A program made the translations under genes and the position numbers. The notes beneath the pieces are model-generated. The model saw only the letters and a list, made by a program, of their open reading frames with translations. It searched no databases and was not told the origin of the DNA. Source: Conus ventricosus (taxonomy: Eukaryota; Mollusca; Gastropoda; Neogastropoda; Conidae). From it: 64,000 bases of DNA. Positions 23,819-36,089 of the stretch are shown here, in pieces (within the stretch, counting starts at the first letter, position 1; each line of letters starts with the position of its first letter). The stretch covers positions 38,800,602 through 38,864,601 of the forward strand of contig CM031626.1 in assembly GCA_018398815.1 (NCBI GenBank). Direction: 5' to 3'.

Positions 23819-24076
23819 CCAATGTGTTGAAATATAGCCGTCATTTGAAAAGCTGTTTTATATTGAACGGAGAATTTGATGGTCATTTAGAAAGTATGCA
23901 TCCGCCCTATGCAGGGGGCAGCGTCACTGTCTGAACTGGCAAATTTCCATTCTGTTTAGTGGCGCAGGGTTCCTGAGTCGCATTAGTTTGAAAAATGCAA
24001 AAAACATTTTTATTTAACATGTGCACACGATAAATCTTGCATTGAAAAGAAAACAGAAAAAAGGGAGGAGGAAACT

Positions 24077-24951
24077 AAGGAAGGAATGATGCCCCAGCCG
24101 CCGTGGCGAAGTGGTTAGCGTCGCGGACTCCGGCTGGGAGGTCGTGGGTTCGAATCCCATCCAGAAGTCATGTGGGTTTTTCTGCCCCGATGGCTCCTAC
24201 CGAGAGTTGAGTTGCTGCGGACTCAGTTGGGAAGACTGGGACCACCAGTCGGAGTTTCATCCACTTAATGGATGCGTTTCTGAGAGTGTTGCTAAAATTT
24301 TCCCTGACAAACACTGCGGTGCCTGTATCTCTCGGGCCTGGTTGACGCGGGATATTTTAATGAAAGGAAGCATAGAGTACAGCCTGCAGTAGTCTCAGAC
24401 GAAATGGAAATCCTTTAGCTCATCTAATCATCCTCTTTTTCATCGATCAGCTTAAAAAAAATTGTCTCAAATTCTGGGCCCTTCATGCCCTGTCTCATGG
24501 TGACCTCAGTTTCGATGTCCTCTCACGTCCGTGGTCTTGGTTTGGTTCCCGTGGGGTCACCGGTATCGGCGAGTCCTGGGGGCTGTCGTTGGATGGACGT
24601 GGTGACGCCCTCCGGGGGGGAGAGCTTTACTCACGCCGGCTCCGCGGGCTAAGTAATATCATTCTCGTCAGTAGGGGCTTATAGGTGGTGTCCTGGCGTA
24701 TGTTAGATCACAACAGGCGCCCCTGAACACCACCGAAGTGACTCGGGAGCAGGTGCAGTGTCTCCTCCTGTGGGTTGCCTTTGACGACATGACATTGACT
24801 GCTCCCTGTGGTTTCCCGGTCCCGGGGCTGCGGCGGGCCCGATCGGGTTTGTGGCGGTGGACGGGGTGTGGGAAAATGGGCCCCGTGGGGGGCATGCCTT
24901 GAGGTGGCGCAGGGTTTGGGACCCCAAAAAAAAAAGAAGGAAGGAATGATG
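24077..24951 (+). mobile_element. Long tRNA-headed SINE with 15-bp target-site duplication
   Basis: The 15-mer AAGGAAGGAATGATG stands at 24077-24091 and again at 24937-24951. Between them the insert begins with a tRNA-like head: box A-like GTGGCGAAGTGGTTAGCG at 24103-24120 and box B GGTTCGAATCC at 24147-24157. It ends with about ten A at 24926-24935. This is the signature of an RNA polymerase III transcript retroposed by a LINE. At about 845 bp it is two to three times longer than ordinary tRNA SINEs, with a GC-rich second half (24480-24925), so it may be a composite or a SINE carrying extra sequence. It lies just beyond the left edge of the second large duplicate and has no counterpart in the first. 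Confidence 0.85.
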
Positions 24952-25212
24952 AAAAAAAGAGAGAGAGAGAGAGAGGAGAGAGACGAGAGGAGAGGGAGAG
25001 AAGAGGGGAGAGAGAAAGAGAGAGTGAAGAGAGAGAGGAGAGAGGGGGAAAAGGGGAAAAGACCCTGAATGGCAACTAAAACTTTTTGTGCCCACCGTCA
25101 GAGCGCCCCCCTTTTATTTTCTGAGCCAGCGTAGAAGTGGGGACTCGGCTGGCTTTTTGGGCTGCCCCCCCCCCCCCCCCACCCCCCACCTCCCCCCCCC
25201 CGCCCCCCCCCC
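24952..25212. repeat. (AG)n tract, then poly-C
   Basis: AG repeats at 24958-25050 follow the SINE target duplication. A C-rich run with few interruptions occupies 25166-25212. From here rightwards the sequence shows the homopolymer-type noise. Confidence 0.9.
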
Positions 25213-26105
25213 TTTTTTTTTTAAGGGATGGGAAAATTGCCCCAAAACTTTTCCCAAAAGTATTGAAATAACAAAGGAGGGGGGAAAAACATCGTGACCC
25301 GGGAAAAACGGGAAAAAAAGGAGGAAAGGTTATATGGGTCCAGCCCCCCCCCCCCCTAGGAACTACCCCCCTACCGGGGAAAAAATATGAAAAAATAGAT
25401 AAATAGAGACCAAAAAACAGGTTTTTAAGGGAAACGTAAAAAAGGGGTAAACCCAGTCAAAAGTGGGTCAGCTCCAGGGCTTTCATAATTAAAGAGTGCC
25501 AGTCACATCAGCGGGGGAATCAAGTTTGGAAATTGGGGCCCAAAAGGGGCCCCTTTATTTTGGAGAATGTGGAGTTGAGTTTTTTGGGGCCCGGAAAGGT
25601 GAGGCGAGTGCTTTAAGTGGGGGATATTTAAAAGGAAGGTGGGGTGAGTGTGGGGAGTATGGTATTTTTTTGGATAAAAAAGGGGTTGAGCGAATTTTGG
25701 AATATGTTTTTTTTTTGGGAAAGAAAAGGTGAGTAAAGTATGAGTACGAATATTTTAATAGTCTTTGACATAAGTAATGTTTCCGGAAAAAGTTACGTTT
25801 CCAAAGCCCGTCATATATGTTAAAATTCTTTTTTTCGGGGAAAAAGCAAAAGAAGAATGCTATAAATTAAATACAGTATTTGAGATATTCACAGATCTCT
25901 TTGAAGGATTCATTTCCCACCTTTTTCCCCATGCATTTTTTCATTTGCCATTTCTGGTTTTAGCCAATTTTGTAAATGTCTGTGCAAAAAAGAAGACAGG
26001 GGGGGTAAAGCAGAAGGGCCTGAATGGGGCTGCAGGAATGTGAGGAAAAAAGGGGCAGGGCGATGCAGCGGGGCCAGCAGTAGTGCGTCACGAAAAACCC
26101 TCAAA
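25213..26105. other. Start of the second large copy: minisatellite and flank
   Basis: From about 25590 the noisy counterpart of the 40-bp minisatellite is readable (GGTGAGTAAAGTATGAGTAC near 25725), and 25760-26105 follows 195-518. No gene is visible; 25213-25590 has no counterpart in the window. Confidence 0.6.
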
Positions 26106-26140
<35 letters not shown>

Positions 26141-26316
26141 CTCTCTTTCTCCTTCTCCTCTCTTCTCTCTCTTCCCCCTCTCCCTCCCCTCTTCTCTCTC
26201 TTTTCTCTCTCTTCTCTCTCTTTTCCTACGAGGAAATGTGTATTGCACGGGTTTTAATTTAAACCCAAAAAAAACCCATAGGGCGCAGAGGTGGGGGGGG
26301 GGGGGGGGGGGGGGGG
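26106..26316. repeat. (CT)n then poly-G, second copy
   Basis: CT repeats to about 26225, the shared word TACGAGGAAATGTGTAT, and a G run at 26290-26316 repeat the 519-746 arrangement. Confidence 0.9.
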
Positions 26317-26439
26317 TGCCGGTTAAAAAACAAAATAGAAAGTGTCCATACATTTGAAATTTCAAGCTTTTCCCTTTAAGTTTTTCCCTTACTTTCTTTG
26401 CCCAAAATGGTTTTGGGGGAAAAAACGGGAAGGTACCCC

Positions 26440-26595
26440 CTATATAAAAATATATAATAAATATATATAAAATTTTAAAATATTTATATATTTTATATAT
26501 TTATTATATATATTTATATTATTATAAAAAATTTTATTTTTAAAATATATTATATTTTATATATATATATATTATATTTATATTTATATAATATT
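26440..26595. repeat. (AT)n microsatellite, degraded
   Basis: AT-rich dinucleotide stretch with many T and A runs, the counterpart of 884-1013, abutting an R1 copy. Confidence 0.85.
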
Positions 26596-29115
26596 TTTAA
26601 ACCCAAAAGGCCCCTAAAACGTTTTTAAAAGTGCCCCAAACCCCTTGGGGAGAAAACTTTTGGGCCAATGATTTTAAAAAAGGGAAGGGTTAAAACTCGA
26701 AAAATTTTTGTTTTAGCGGCGTTGCGCTGTCATCAGGATGGTCTTGTTTGCCCCCGCCGATGTTATATACCCGTGGGGGCCCTCACGTTTGGGGTTGTTT
26801 GCCGTGGGGGGTTGGCTGCACGGGTTTTTTTGGGCTTTCGGTTTTTGTTTTGGTTTGTGTTCACAAAACCAATGGGATTTCCTTTTATCCCTCCCTTGTT
26901 TACAAATTTTCTTTTTTTGGTTTTTAAAAAGTTGTTTAAGTTTTTTTTGGCATAGTTTTAAAACCTTTTTCATTTAAAACATAGGTTGCCCCTTTTTTAA
27001 AACCATTGCTGTATGGTGTGCTCTTTTTATGATTTTCCGGGATTATTGTAGCTTGTTTTTGGTTTTAATTTTCCCCGGATATATTTCCCCTCAGTTTTTT
27101 TGGGGTTTTTTTTTATTTTTCTTTATTAAAGGGGATGTTGTGGTTTGCATATCGGGTTTTTGAAGTGGTTTTCAGTGTTTTCCTATGTAGGGTTTTTTTT
27201 CATTTTCTGATTTTACGGGGCCCCCTGGTTATACAAGGTTGTTGTGGAGACATTTATTTTTGTGGGAAACTGCCCCCTTTCTCGTGCAATTGCAAGTTTT
27301 CCTTTCTTCCCCCCTTCTTTGCTGTTTGATTTTCTTTTTTTTTTTGGATGCGTCAATCGGGTTTTTTGGGGTTGGGAAATACTTTGGTTTTCGATAGTTT
27401 GACAGTGTTTTTGTTAAATATTTTGGACATTTTGGGGTGCTCTTTTGGAAATGAATTTGTAGGTTTTTGAAGTTTTTCTTTCCCAAAGTTTTTTTTAAAT
27501 TTTCCCCGGTTCGTATGGGGGGGTTCTACCAAAAAAAATTTTTTCTTTTCTATTTTTCTTGTTTTATTTGTTTTTGTTGTCGGGTTTTTATTGTAGTTTG
27601 TAATTGTATCCACTTGTTTGTATTTGCCCCCTGGTTTTCCACTGCTGCTTGTTGAAACTCTCTCTTTGAAAGACAGGTTTGTTTGGGTCTCTTGTTTAGG
27701 CCAGGGGGGTTGGGTCTTTAATACGAGGGGTGGATGGTTATTTTTGGGTTTGTGTACAAAAAAGGGGGTGTTTTCTTTGGGGTTTTTCTTGTTTTGGTTT
27801 ATATTAGGGTTTTGTTGAGACCCCGTTTTAATGTCAAATTTTAGTTCATCCCTTTTTGTTTGTTTCCAAGGTGATTTTTTAAGTTTGGGTTTTTGGGAAA
27901 GATTTTCCCAAAAGTTCTTTTTCTTTTTTTTTCCCCGGGGGGTTTTTGGGTTGTTTGTTAGTGAAAGAAAGGGGCCTCGTCTTGTACATTTCCGACTTTT
28001 TTTCCGCGTTTTTTTTTGGGATGTTGGACAGATGAATAGCCCGCCCAGTTCAATGTTTCTGCACCACCCATATAAAACCCCAGGGGTTACGTGAATGTTG
28101 AGTTTTTTTGGGTTTTTCCCTGATCCGGGTTTTCTTTTCTGTGTGTATTTAAATGTTTTCTTGGTGTGGAAAATAAATTTCCCCTTTTCGACCTGTTAGG
28201 GTCTGTGGGGGTTATGGAAACTTTCAGGGTTTTTGGGAGTCGTTCCTTTTCTATGGAGGGGTTTTAAAAAAGGTTACTTGTCAATGTAAAATCCCGGGTT
28301 ACTTTGTTTTTTTGATTTTTTTAAAACCTTTGGGTTTAATTGTTGTGTTTTTTTTAGAGGTTTTTAATCAGAGTTTTTTTTATGCCCTTTGTTATTTTTT
28401 CCCAAAGTTTTTTCTTGCTTTTTTTGGGCCTAATTCAGTTTTTTCGATGGGTTTTTTAAGTTTGCCAGGTTGGATTGTTATGAAATTTGGGGTTTTGGGT
28501 GGTCTTTGAGTGTTTTTAAAAGTTTTCTTTTTTTTTGCTGTCGCTTCTATCCTGTCACTTAGGTCTTGCGCTCTGCAATTTCTTTATTTTTAGGGGGGGG
28601 GTTACGGGTCATGTATTTTTTTTGTAGCTTTTTGTAGTTTTTTGGCGGGTTTTTGTCAAGGGTTGAGAATTTTCCCTTTGGGTTTTCCATTTTGTAGAAA
28701 TTGCTAGTTTTGTCACCCTTCCCCCAAATATTTTTTTTGTCATTTTGTACTTTTTTTATTTTTTTTTTTTAATTTTTTGGGAAAAAATCGTTGTTAGTTT
28801 TTTTGAATTAAATATTGGTTTACCCTTCTTTTTTTTGTTTCCTTCCCAAAGCGTTTCATATCTTTATGATGGGGGTTTTGTCGCCTGATTTGAAATCGAA
28901 AGGTGTTTTTGCCCCTTTTTTTTTGGCAGGGGGTTTCCGGAAAAAAAAATGCTTTCCATTCATATTGCGTCCAAACCTTTTTCGGTTTTTCTATTAATCT
29001 TTTTAAGTAGAATTGTGGGTTAGGAAGGGTTTATGTTTTTTGTTGATGCCAAAAAAATTGTTTTTCCCCTTTTTAAAAATCTTTCGGGCCACAGGGGCCC
29101 CCAACGTGAGGGGGG
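26596..29115 (+). mobile_element. R1 element, copy B (2.5 kb)
   Basis: The left end (AAAAGGCCCCTAAAACG, then the TTAGCGGCGTTGCGCTGTC box) matches 1015-1352. Unlike that copy it continues through the interior shared with the other long copies; for example the segment near 27130-27600 corresponds to 29690-30130 and to the reverse of 20090-20540. The right end near 29110 lacks a clear inverted terminus. The sequence quality is too poor to judge coding capacity. Confidence 0.6.
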
Positions 29116-29124
29116 CAATCAAGA

Positions 29125-31222
29125 TGAATATAACCAAAGAGCCTAAAACAAATTTTAAAATTTGCTCGCCCCCTTGGGGAGCAAAAATTTGTCAATGATG
29201 TTAAAAAGGGAAAGGGGTTAAAACTAAAGGGTTTTAAAAACTCGACAAATTTGTTTCAGGGGCCCCGGTTGCGCTGTCCCCAGGATGGTCTCTGTTTGCC
29301 CCCGCCGTGTTATATAGCGGGTGGGCTCCCCTTTTGGGGGTTGTTTGCACGTGCGGGTTGGTTTCCCGGTTTTTTTTGGGGGGGCTTTCAGGTTTTTGTT
29401 TTGGATGTGTTCCTAACAACGATTTCCTTTTTTATCCCTTGAGTTTTTTTCTATTTTTTTTTTGGTTTTTTAAAATTTTGCTAAGTGGGGTTTTTGTTTT
29501 GTTTTAAACCCCCCTTTTTTTTCTTTTAAAACATAGGTTGACCTTTTTAACATTGCTGTGGGGTGAGGCTCTTTTTATGTTTTTCCAGGATTATTGTAGT
29601 TTTGTTTTTGGGGTCTTTAAGTTTCCGGGAATAATTTCCCCTTAGTTCTTTTTGGGTTTTTTTATATTTTTCTTTTTTGGAAGGGACTGTTTGTGGTTTG
29701 CATATCTGGTTTTGAAGGGGTTTTCAGTGATCCCTATGTTTGTTTCTTTTTCATTTTTGATGTTACAGTGGCCCCTGGTTTTAAAACGTTGTTGTGGAAA
29801 AATTTATTTTTTAGGGGGGAAAGCTCCTTTCTCGTGAATTGCAGATTTCCTTTCTTCCCCCCTTTTTTGCTGTGTTGTTTTTTCATTTTTTGGAGGGGCA
29901 ATCGGGTTTTTGGGAGGTTGGGCAAAATGATTTCGATGTTTGACGTTTTTTTTTTTAAAATATTTTGGGGACTTTTTTGTGCTCTTTTGGAAATAAAAGT
30001 TCCCTGGATTTTGAAAAAATTCCCTTTCCTATGTTTGTTTTATTTTTCCCGGGGATGGGGGGTTTTTTCCATAAAAATTTTTCTTTTCCTATTTTTCTTG
30101 CTTTTATTTGTGTTGTTGTCCGGGTTGTATTGTATTTTGAAAGGGTACCCACTTGTTTGTAGTGCCCGGGTATTCCACTCCCTTGCTTGTTAAAACCTCT
30201 CTCTTGCCATAAACGGTTTGATAGTCTCTTGTTTATGCCATGGGGGTTATGGTTTTTAAATAAAAGATGGGGGAGGGTTTATTTTTGGGTGTGTACCTTA
30301 AAGAGGTGTATTTTTGGGTTTCTTGTAGGTTTTTATATTATGGTTTTTGAGTTCCAGTTTTAAAGGCTAAGAAAGTTCACTCCCTTTTTTGTTTGCTTCA
30401 ATGGTGATCTTTAAGTTGGGGTTTTTGGAAGATTTTGCTTTATTTCTTTCTTCTTGTTTTCGATGGGTTTTTTGGGTTGTTTGTTTGTGCAGAAAGGGCC
30501 CAACGTCTCGGTACAGTCCGACTTTTTTTCCCGAGTTTTTTCTTGATTTTTGGCCCAGCAAAAAATAGTCCCCCGTTCACTTGTTTCTGCCCCCATCATA
30601 TAAACCCCAGGGTTTTTAGTGGGAATTTTGGAGTTTCTGTTGGTTTTCCTGATCCATTTTCCATTTCTGCGGGTTAGTAATGTTTTCTTGGTGGGGGGAA
30701 TTGTTTTCCATTTCTGACCCGGTTAGGTCGTGGGGTTTTACTGGCAAACTTGGGCTTTGGAGAGTTTTTTCCTAAAATCTATGGAGGGGTTAAAAGTTAC
30801 TATTTTAAAGGGGTTAAAAAATTTAACTGTATTACTTTGTTTATTTGAGTTTTTTAAACCATTGGATAACTTGTATGTGTTTTCCAGAGGTTGTAATCGA
30901 TTTTGATTTTATGCCTTTGGGTTTTTTTTTCCCAGAATTTTCTTGCTTTTTTTGCCTAATTCAGTTTTCGATGGGTTTATTAGTCTGCAGTTGGATTGTT
31001 ATAAAACGTTGGGTTTGGGGTTCTTTGAGTTTTAGGGAAAGCTTCTTTTGTTGCTGTCGCTTCTTTTCCTGTCATTTTGGTTTCTATGCGTCTGCAAGTT
31101 CTTTATCTTTAGGGGCGGATACTGTCATGAAATGCCCGGCGGTGGGAAAAACAAAAGCCCAAATCCGGGAGGGACCCCCGCAACGCCGCTTGAAAAAAAT
31201 TTGTCGATTTTTAACCTTGAGT
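29125..31222 (+). mobile_element. R1 element, copy C (2.1 kb), head-to-tail with copy B
   Basis: It starts again with AACCAAAGAGCCTAAAAC and ends, inverted, with GCAACGCCGC...TTTGTCGATTTTTAACC and TTTTAACCTTCCTTT against AT repeats. About 65 bases at the right end are the reverse complement of the left end, which is a terminal inverted repeat. The two copies B and C stand side by side, whereas the first large copy holds only a 340-base fragment at this place. Confidence 0.6.
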
Positions 31223-32100
31223 TTTAACCTTCCTTTTGATATATATATATTATATATATTTATATATTATTTATATATTTATTAATATTTATATTACATT
31301 CCCATAAAAAATTTTTATAAAAATTAGGGGGGTTGAAATGAAAAAAAAGAAATTTAACAAAAGGGTTTATGAAAAACAGGGCGTAAAAAAATGTTGTTAA
31401 AAAAGCATAAAAAGGGGAAAGTTTAATGGGTGTCCAATGCAAAAAAAACGTTAATGAAACGGGAAAGGGTTTGGCATTTTTGGCTAACCCCAAGAAGTGG
31501 GAAAACGAAAATTTGGGTTTATTCAAAATTTTTAAAGCCAGTTTGATCTTATGTTTCAACAAAACTGGCACTCCACAGGGAAAAGAAAATAAAAAAATAC
31601 AAAAGGTTTATTTTTTTTTAACAGTAACCTGAAACCCTGAAAGTTTTTATCGGGGGGTAACAGATAGATGGCACAGAAAAGCCCCACTGGCAAGTTTTTC
31701 AAACAAGAACATTGGGTTTCTTTTTTGCCAACAAAAAAATGGTTTATGTTGAAGAAAACCCGTTTTAAACGCCCAGTCCAGTCTGCAAAACAACGCCACT
31801 GAAGATTTGGAAAACACTTTTTATACCATTGGTTTCTTACCGACATATTCGGGAAAAATTTAGCGGGGTTTTAGGGGCCTTTTTGTACCCCAAAATTTCA
31901 ATTTTGCTTCAAACTTTTCACTTTTAAAACCCAAAAACCCCATCAAATCCTTAGCAAGTTATATTGCCCCCAAGCTAGGGAAAACAGAAAAAAAATCACT
32001 TCCAAAAATTTAATTTTCCCCTTTCCGTGCTGGTGGTTTTTGATTCTGTGACAATCAAAAGGTTTCTTTTTTTTACGAGTTTCTGTTGTTTTTTTGTTTT
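31223..32100. other. Unmatched stretch, no gene identified
   Basis: This segment has no counterpart in the first large copy. Frames up to about 100 codons exist but are spoiled by base runs, and I recognise none of them. Confidence 0.35.
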
Positions 32101-32303
32101 GCCCTTTTTTCCAACACCAAATTTAGAACGTTGGCTTTGAGTGTGTGAGTGTGTAACCGATGTATAAAAAAATTTTTACTTGTTGGGTTAAAAATTTGTT
32201 CAGAAATTGTTCTGTATATGGGTAATAAGGGTTTCCCCCCCCATTGTCATAACGGCTGGTTTCAGCTATTGGGCATTAAAATACATTGGTTTGAGTCATT
32301 TAA

Positions 32304-32425
32304 ATCCCTCTCTCTCTCTCTTTTCTCTCTCTCCTCTCTCTTCTCTCTCTCTCTCTTCTGTCCTCTCCCCTCTCTCTCTTTTCTCTCTCTCCCCTTTTTC
32401 TCTTCTTTTCTCTTCTCTCCCCTCT
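32304..32425. repeat. (CT)n microsatellite, second copy
   Basis: Counterpart of 1544-1676, followed by the same TACGAGGAAA word. Confidence 0.9.
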
Positions 32426-32689
32426 TACGAGGAAAAGTGTTTTTGACAGGGTTTATATAGGGGGGGTAAAACATCCCTTGGGGAGGGCAACCCGTCTGTC
32501 CACAAAAAGGGCTGCTTCAACGTGCCCGGTTTTTTTAAAGGGATTCCCCTCTCCGCAGGCCATCCCGGCATGACATCCCCTGTTGATATAAAAGCGGTTT
32601 TTTTTTTTTAAAGGTTTTTTTGTCTTACGTTTTCTAATTTCAGCCTTTTTGGATCTTTTGGGCTGTGTTTTTCCCCTTTAGTGGCAGGC

Positions 32690-32955
32690 ACGTCGCACAA
32701 TTATGCTTTGAGGAAAAGGGAAAAAATTTAGACCTTGTTTGTGTTTTTGGGTTTGTTGCATAAAATCAGTTGCACGTGTTACGCAACGTGCAATATCATC
32801 GATGGATCAACGTTTTTAAGTACTCTGGGCAGGAAACACAGCCTCGATGGATGGCCGGGGTAGTGATTTTTTACACTTTGCCGGTTTTTTCTCCATTTTG
32901 GCGGGAAAAACCGGGGGCTTTTCCAGAAAAATGCCTGAGGGCAAAAAGCCTTTAC
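32690..32955 (+). pseudogene. Duplicate of the cysteine-rich exon
   Basis: GGCAGGCACGTCGCACAAT, GTTACGCAACGTGCAATATC and ATCGATGGATCAACG are shared with 1917-2045, but the frame is broken by several length changes in base runs. I cannot tell whether the breaks are real or sequencing errors. Confidence 0.4.
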
Positions 32956-33109
32956 CCCTTTTTGAGTTTTCCCCATCAAAAGGGCTAGGGGGGGGGGGTC
33001 ATGAGCACTGCTAAAACCCGGGCGACGGGTTCCAAAGCACAATTTCAGGGTGAGCCAACCCCGCCCAGACTTTAACCACGGGACGACTCGGGGCTGTTTA
33101 ACTTTAAAA

Positions 33110-33655
33110 ATTTACCTTTTCCACAGGCAAAAATATTGCGCAGTTAGCTTCGGCGATACTGGAAAACGGACAGGTCCCTCAGGGGAAATTTCAAAGCATC
33201 TGCATGGTTTGGAAAAAAAACCCCGTGGTAAAGGAAAAATTTCAATTTTAAAGACTCAGCGTTTTACTTCCGTGTTTAGAGTTCAGCTGCCGTGCACAGG
33301 GGTGGGGGGTGTTTTAGTTTTGGACTTTATGTTAAGTCTCACAAATTTGTGGTATTCAAACTGACGAAAGCCCTAGGGAAAAATCCGTCATTAAGCCCTG
33401 CAATTTTATTCCCCGTACCGTTAAACAAAAAAAGATTTTTAAAAAATGTGCGGACTTCCAAAGTTCCCCTGGAAATCCAATATTGCTTTACTAATTCAGT
33501 CCTGGTGAGTGGTTGTCAGAACCCACACAGGAATTAAAGTGTGGGGGGGCTTTTTAGAAGGGGGAAACTGTGGGCTTTTACATTTTTTCCCGTTTTAACC
33601 CTTCTGCGAGGCGATTTTTTTGAACTGCAGTCATTTTTCGGGGCTCTGTCCCAAG
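33110..33655 (+). pseudogene. Duplicate of the first CUB-like exon
   Basis: Words such as GTGCGGACTTCC and TTCTGCGAGGCGATT match 2630-2790, and the splice donor CCAAG|GTAAGTATAACG is preserved exactly at 33655. Retention of the donor in a noisy copy suggests that the underlying gene copy may be better than its consensus. Confidence 0.4.
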
Positions 33656-33759
33656 GTAAGTATAACGTCCATTCACTGGGGGGGGAAAGAAATGATTGTA
33701 TAGCCCCCTTGGGGGTATGATCAATGTCATTTTTTAGTCATCAAAGTTCCTAGTCAGAC

Positions 33760-34372
33760 TTTTCTCTCTTTCTCAAAACTCTCTCTTTTCTCTCTCTTTT
33801 CTCTCTCTCCCTCTCTCGCTCCTTTTCTCTCTCTACTCTCCTCTCTCTCTGTCTGTTGGGTTGGGGGCGTGTGTAGGGGCCGAATTTTGTACATTTTTTG
33901 TCATGTTCATTTTATGTTGATTTTATACAGGTAATTATTGTTCGTTTTAGTTCAGTTCCATTTTAAATCATTTCAAACTCATGCTGTTCCCCCTTTTTCC
34001 CTTCCATCCCCCTCTCTCTCCTCTCTTCTCCTTTTTTTTCTTTTTCTCTCTCTCTCTCTTCCCCTTTTCTCTCTCTCTCGCCCCTCTCTTTTTTTTTCTC
34101 CCCCCCCCCCCCAAAAGTCATCCCCACTTTTTTAATACGTCCTACGTATTTTTCATGCCTTGCGAAAAAAGGAATTTTTGCATGTGGTGCCTTGCTTGCT
34201 CTCTCCTTTTCTCTTCTCCCCTCTCTCTCTTCTCTCTTCTTCTCCCCTCTCTCTCTCTCTTCTCCCCTCTCTCTCTCTCTTCTCCCTCCCTCTCTCTCTC
34301 CCCCCCCTCTTTTTCTCTTTTCTCTCTCTCTCTCTCTCTTTTCCCCTCTCTCTTCTCTCTCTCTCTCTTCTG
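33760..34372. repeat. (CT)n arrays, second copy
   Basis: Same three-array arrangement as 2931-3538, including the spacer duplication, but with more CCCC and TTTT runs. Confidence 0.9.
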
Positions 34373-34494
34373 CGTGCAAACGTGCGTGTATTTGTGGTTC
34401 AAAAATATGTTTCGCCTTTGGGCATATCCCCTTCACTGTTGTTTTTTACATGCCCAAACTTGGTACGTTGTAGTACAAATTACTTAAAGTTTCC

Positions 34495-34828
34495 CCAAAC
34501 CCCCCTCACTCCCCTTCCCCCGCTCTCTCCTTCCTCTTTTATTATTATTATTTCATTTTTATTTTATTTTATTTTTTTGTTTTATTGTTTTTGGTTGGGG
34601 TTTTTTTTTTTTATTATTTTTTTTTTGTTTTGTTTTATTTATTTCTATTTTCCCTTTTTTGGGGTTTCCCCTTGATTACAGGGCCGCTTTGTTGTTTTTT
34701 TGATTTTTTACCTTAATTTAAAATTTTATTGATGTTTTTTTGTCCCCAATCGGGCGAAGGGGGCCCGGATGTAAAAAAAACAGGGTTTGTGCTTTATTTA
34801 TCCTGTAAATAAAAAATTTTTTTCTTGT
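34495..34828 (+). mobile_element. LINE 3' end, second copy
   Basis: The T-rich stretch, the GGGCGAAGGGGGCC-like box and the TTCTTGTCTTGTC tail correspond to 3660-3993 and again run into a CT array. Confidence 0.5.
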
Positions 34829-34829
34829 C

Positions 34830-34872
34830 TTGTCTTCTCTCTCTCTCTCTCTCTCTCCCCCTTTTCTTTTCT

Positions 34873-34906
<34 letters not shown>

Positions 34907-34937
34907 TCTGTCTGGGCTGTCTTTTCTGCTTTCTCTC

Positions 34938-34979
<42 letters not shown>

Positions 34980-35036
34980 CCCTTTCTCTCTGTTCCCCCT
35001 CTTTTCCTGCCCCCCCCCCCCTCTCTCTCTGTTCTC
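34830..35036. repeat. (CT)n microsatellite, second copy
   Basis: Counterpart of 3995-4200; a G-rich run (about 35085-35101) follows at the same relative place as in the first copy. Confidence 0.9.
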
Positions 35037-35449
35037 TGTAAGGTTTTTTGGGCGCACATATTTTATTTTCCTTGTTTTGGTCGGGGGTGGGGGGGGGGGG
35101 GATGATCCCCGACGTAAATTTTCTGTAAAAAAAAGTTTTACAATGGGTTTAAAATCACAAAGGAAAAGAAAATTAAAAAGGAAAAATTGTTTTCAGGTTT
35201 TTATTTCTTTTTTTAAAATAAGCAGGGGCCCAATTCTAATGCAAAAATAAAAAGTTTTTGACAGGCACCCCTAATTCGGGCCCAAAACTTTCCTTTAAAA
35301 AGTGGAGGAGAACAGTTGAAATGTGCCATTTTTCTACCATAAAAGATCTTTTCTTCATCTCATTCAAAACCCCCCTGTTCTGTTAAAAACAACTTTTAAA
35401 TTTAGGGTAAAGGGTTTAGTAATATTGCTGGTGGAATTTGAGCCCAAAA

Positions 35450-35970
35450 AAAATGTTATGCGGGTACATTAGACCCCCGGAATGGATGGGGTCAGCCCAT
35501 GTTTTTTTGAAAATACAAAGATGGGGGTGTCATGTGACCCGACCGTCTGATATTCCATCTTCCCGACACATTTCATCTTGCAGATAGACGATTTCCTTTT
35601 TTTGATAATTTTAGTGGGCAGTGTGGTTTTGGACAAAAGCAGAAAGAAATATAAATTTATTTGTCATGTTCCCCGGGTTTGTTTGGTGATGTTAACAAGC
35701 AAAAAAACCCCATATGGCTTGAGCTTCCATGGTTGGTCCCCCATTTCCCGAGTTTCCGACTGTTTCAATTTGGGTTTTCCCCCTTTTCCCCGCCCCAGGA
35801 CCTCAAACCCTAAAAAGTGGGGGGATCAAACCCCCCGGAAAAATGTTCGTTTTCATTTTGGCCTGACCTGAATGAACACTTTCCTTTTGATCTGAGCCCC
35901 CAGTGTGCAGAATTTTAAATGCGGCTTTGAATGTCCTTACCCTTTTGAACAATGTGGAAACCCGGAAAAA
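35450..35970 (+). pseudogene. Duplicate of the second CUB-like and LDLa-like segment
   Basis: TGTTATGCGGGTACATT, GATGGGGTCAGCCCATG and CCAG|GACCTCAAACC (35799) mark the same order as 4595-4930, and TTGATCTGAGCCCCCAGTG corresponds to the LDLa-like part. Frames are broken throughout by base runs. Confidence 0.4.
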
Positions 35971-36089
35971 GGGAAAATGAAAGCAACCTACGCACGTAAA
36001 CGTCTTGGGCAAAAAGGTGAATAGAACCCTCCAAATATTAATATTCAAAGGCCCTTTTACCTGATTTACCCAACACTGCGGCCCCAAAA

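Noticed and set aside
22722..23886. Frames of 365-385 codons across the gap
   Set aside because: They consist almost wholly of undefined bases in the 1000-N gap.
24101..24170. Functional tRNA gene
   Set aside because: Boxes A and B are present, but no acceptor stem pairs and the sequence continues as a retroposed element with target duplications.
26596..31222. Helitron or LTR retrotransposon
   Set aside because: Ends are inverted, not direct, and neither the TC...CTRR termini nor any protein is visible.
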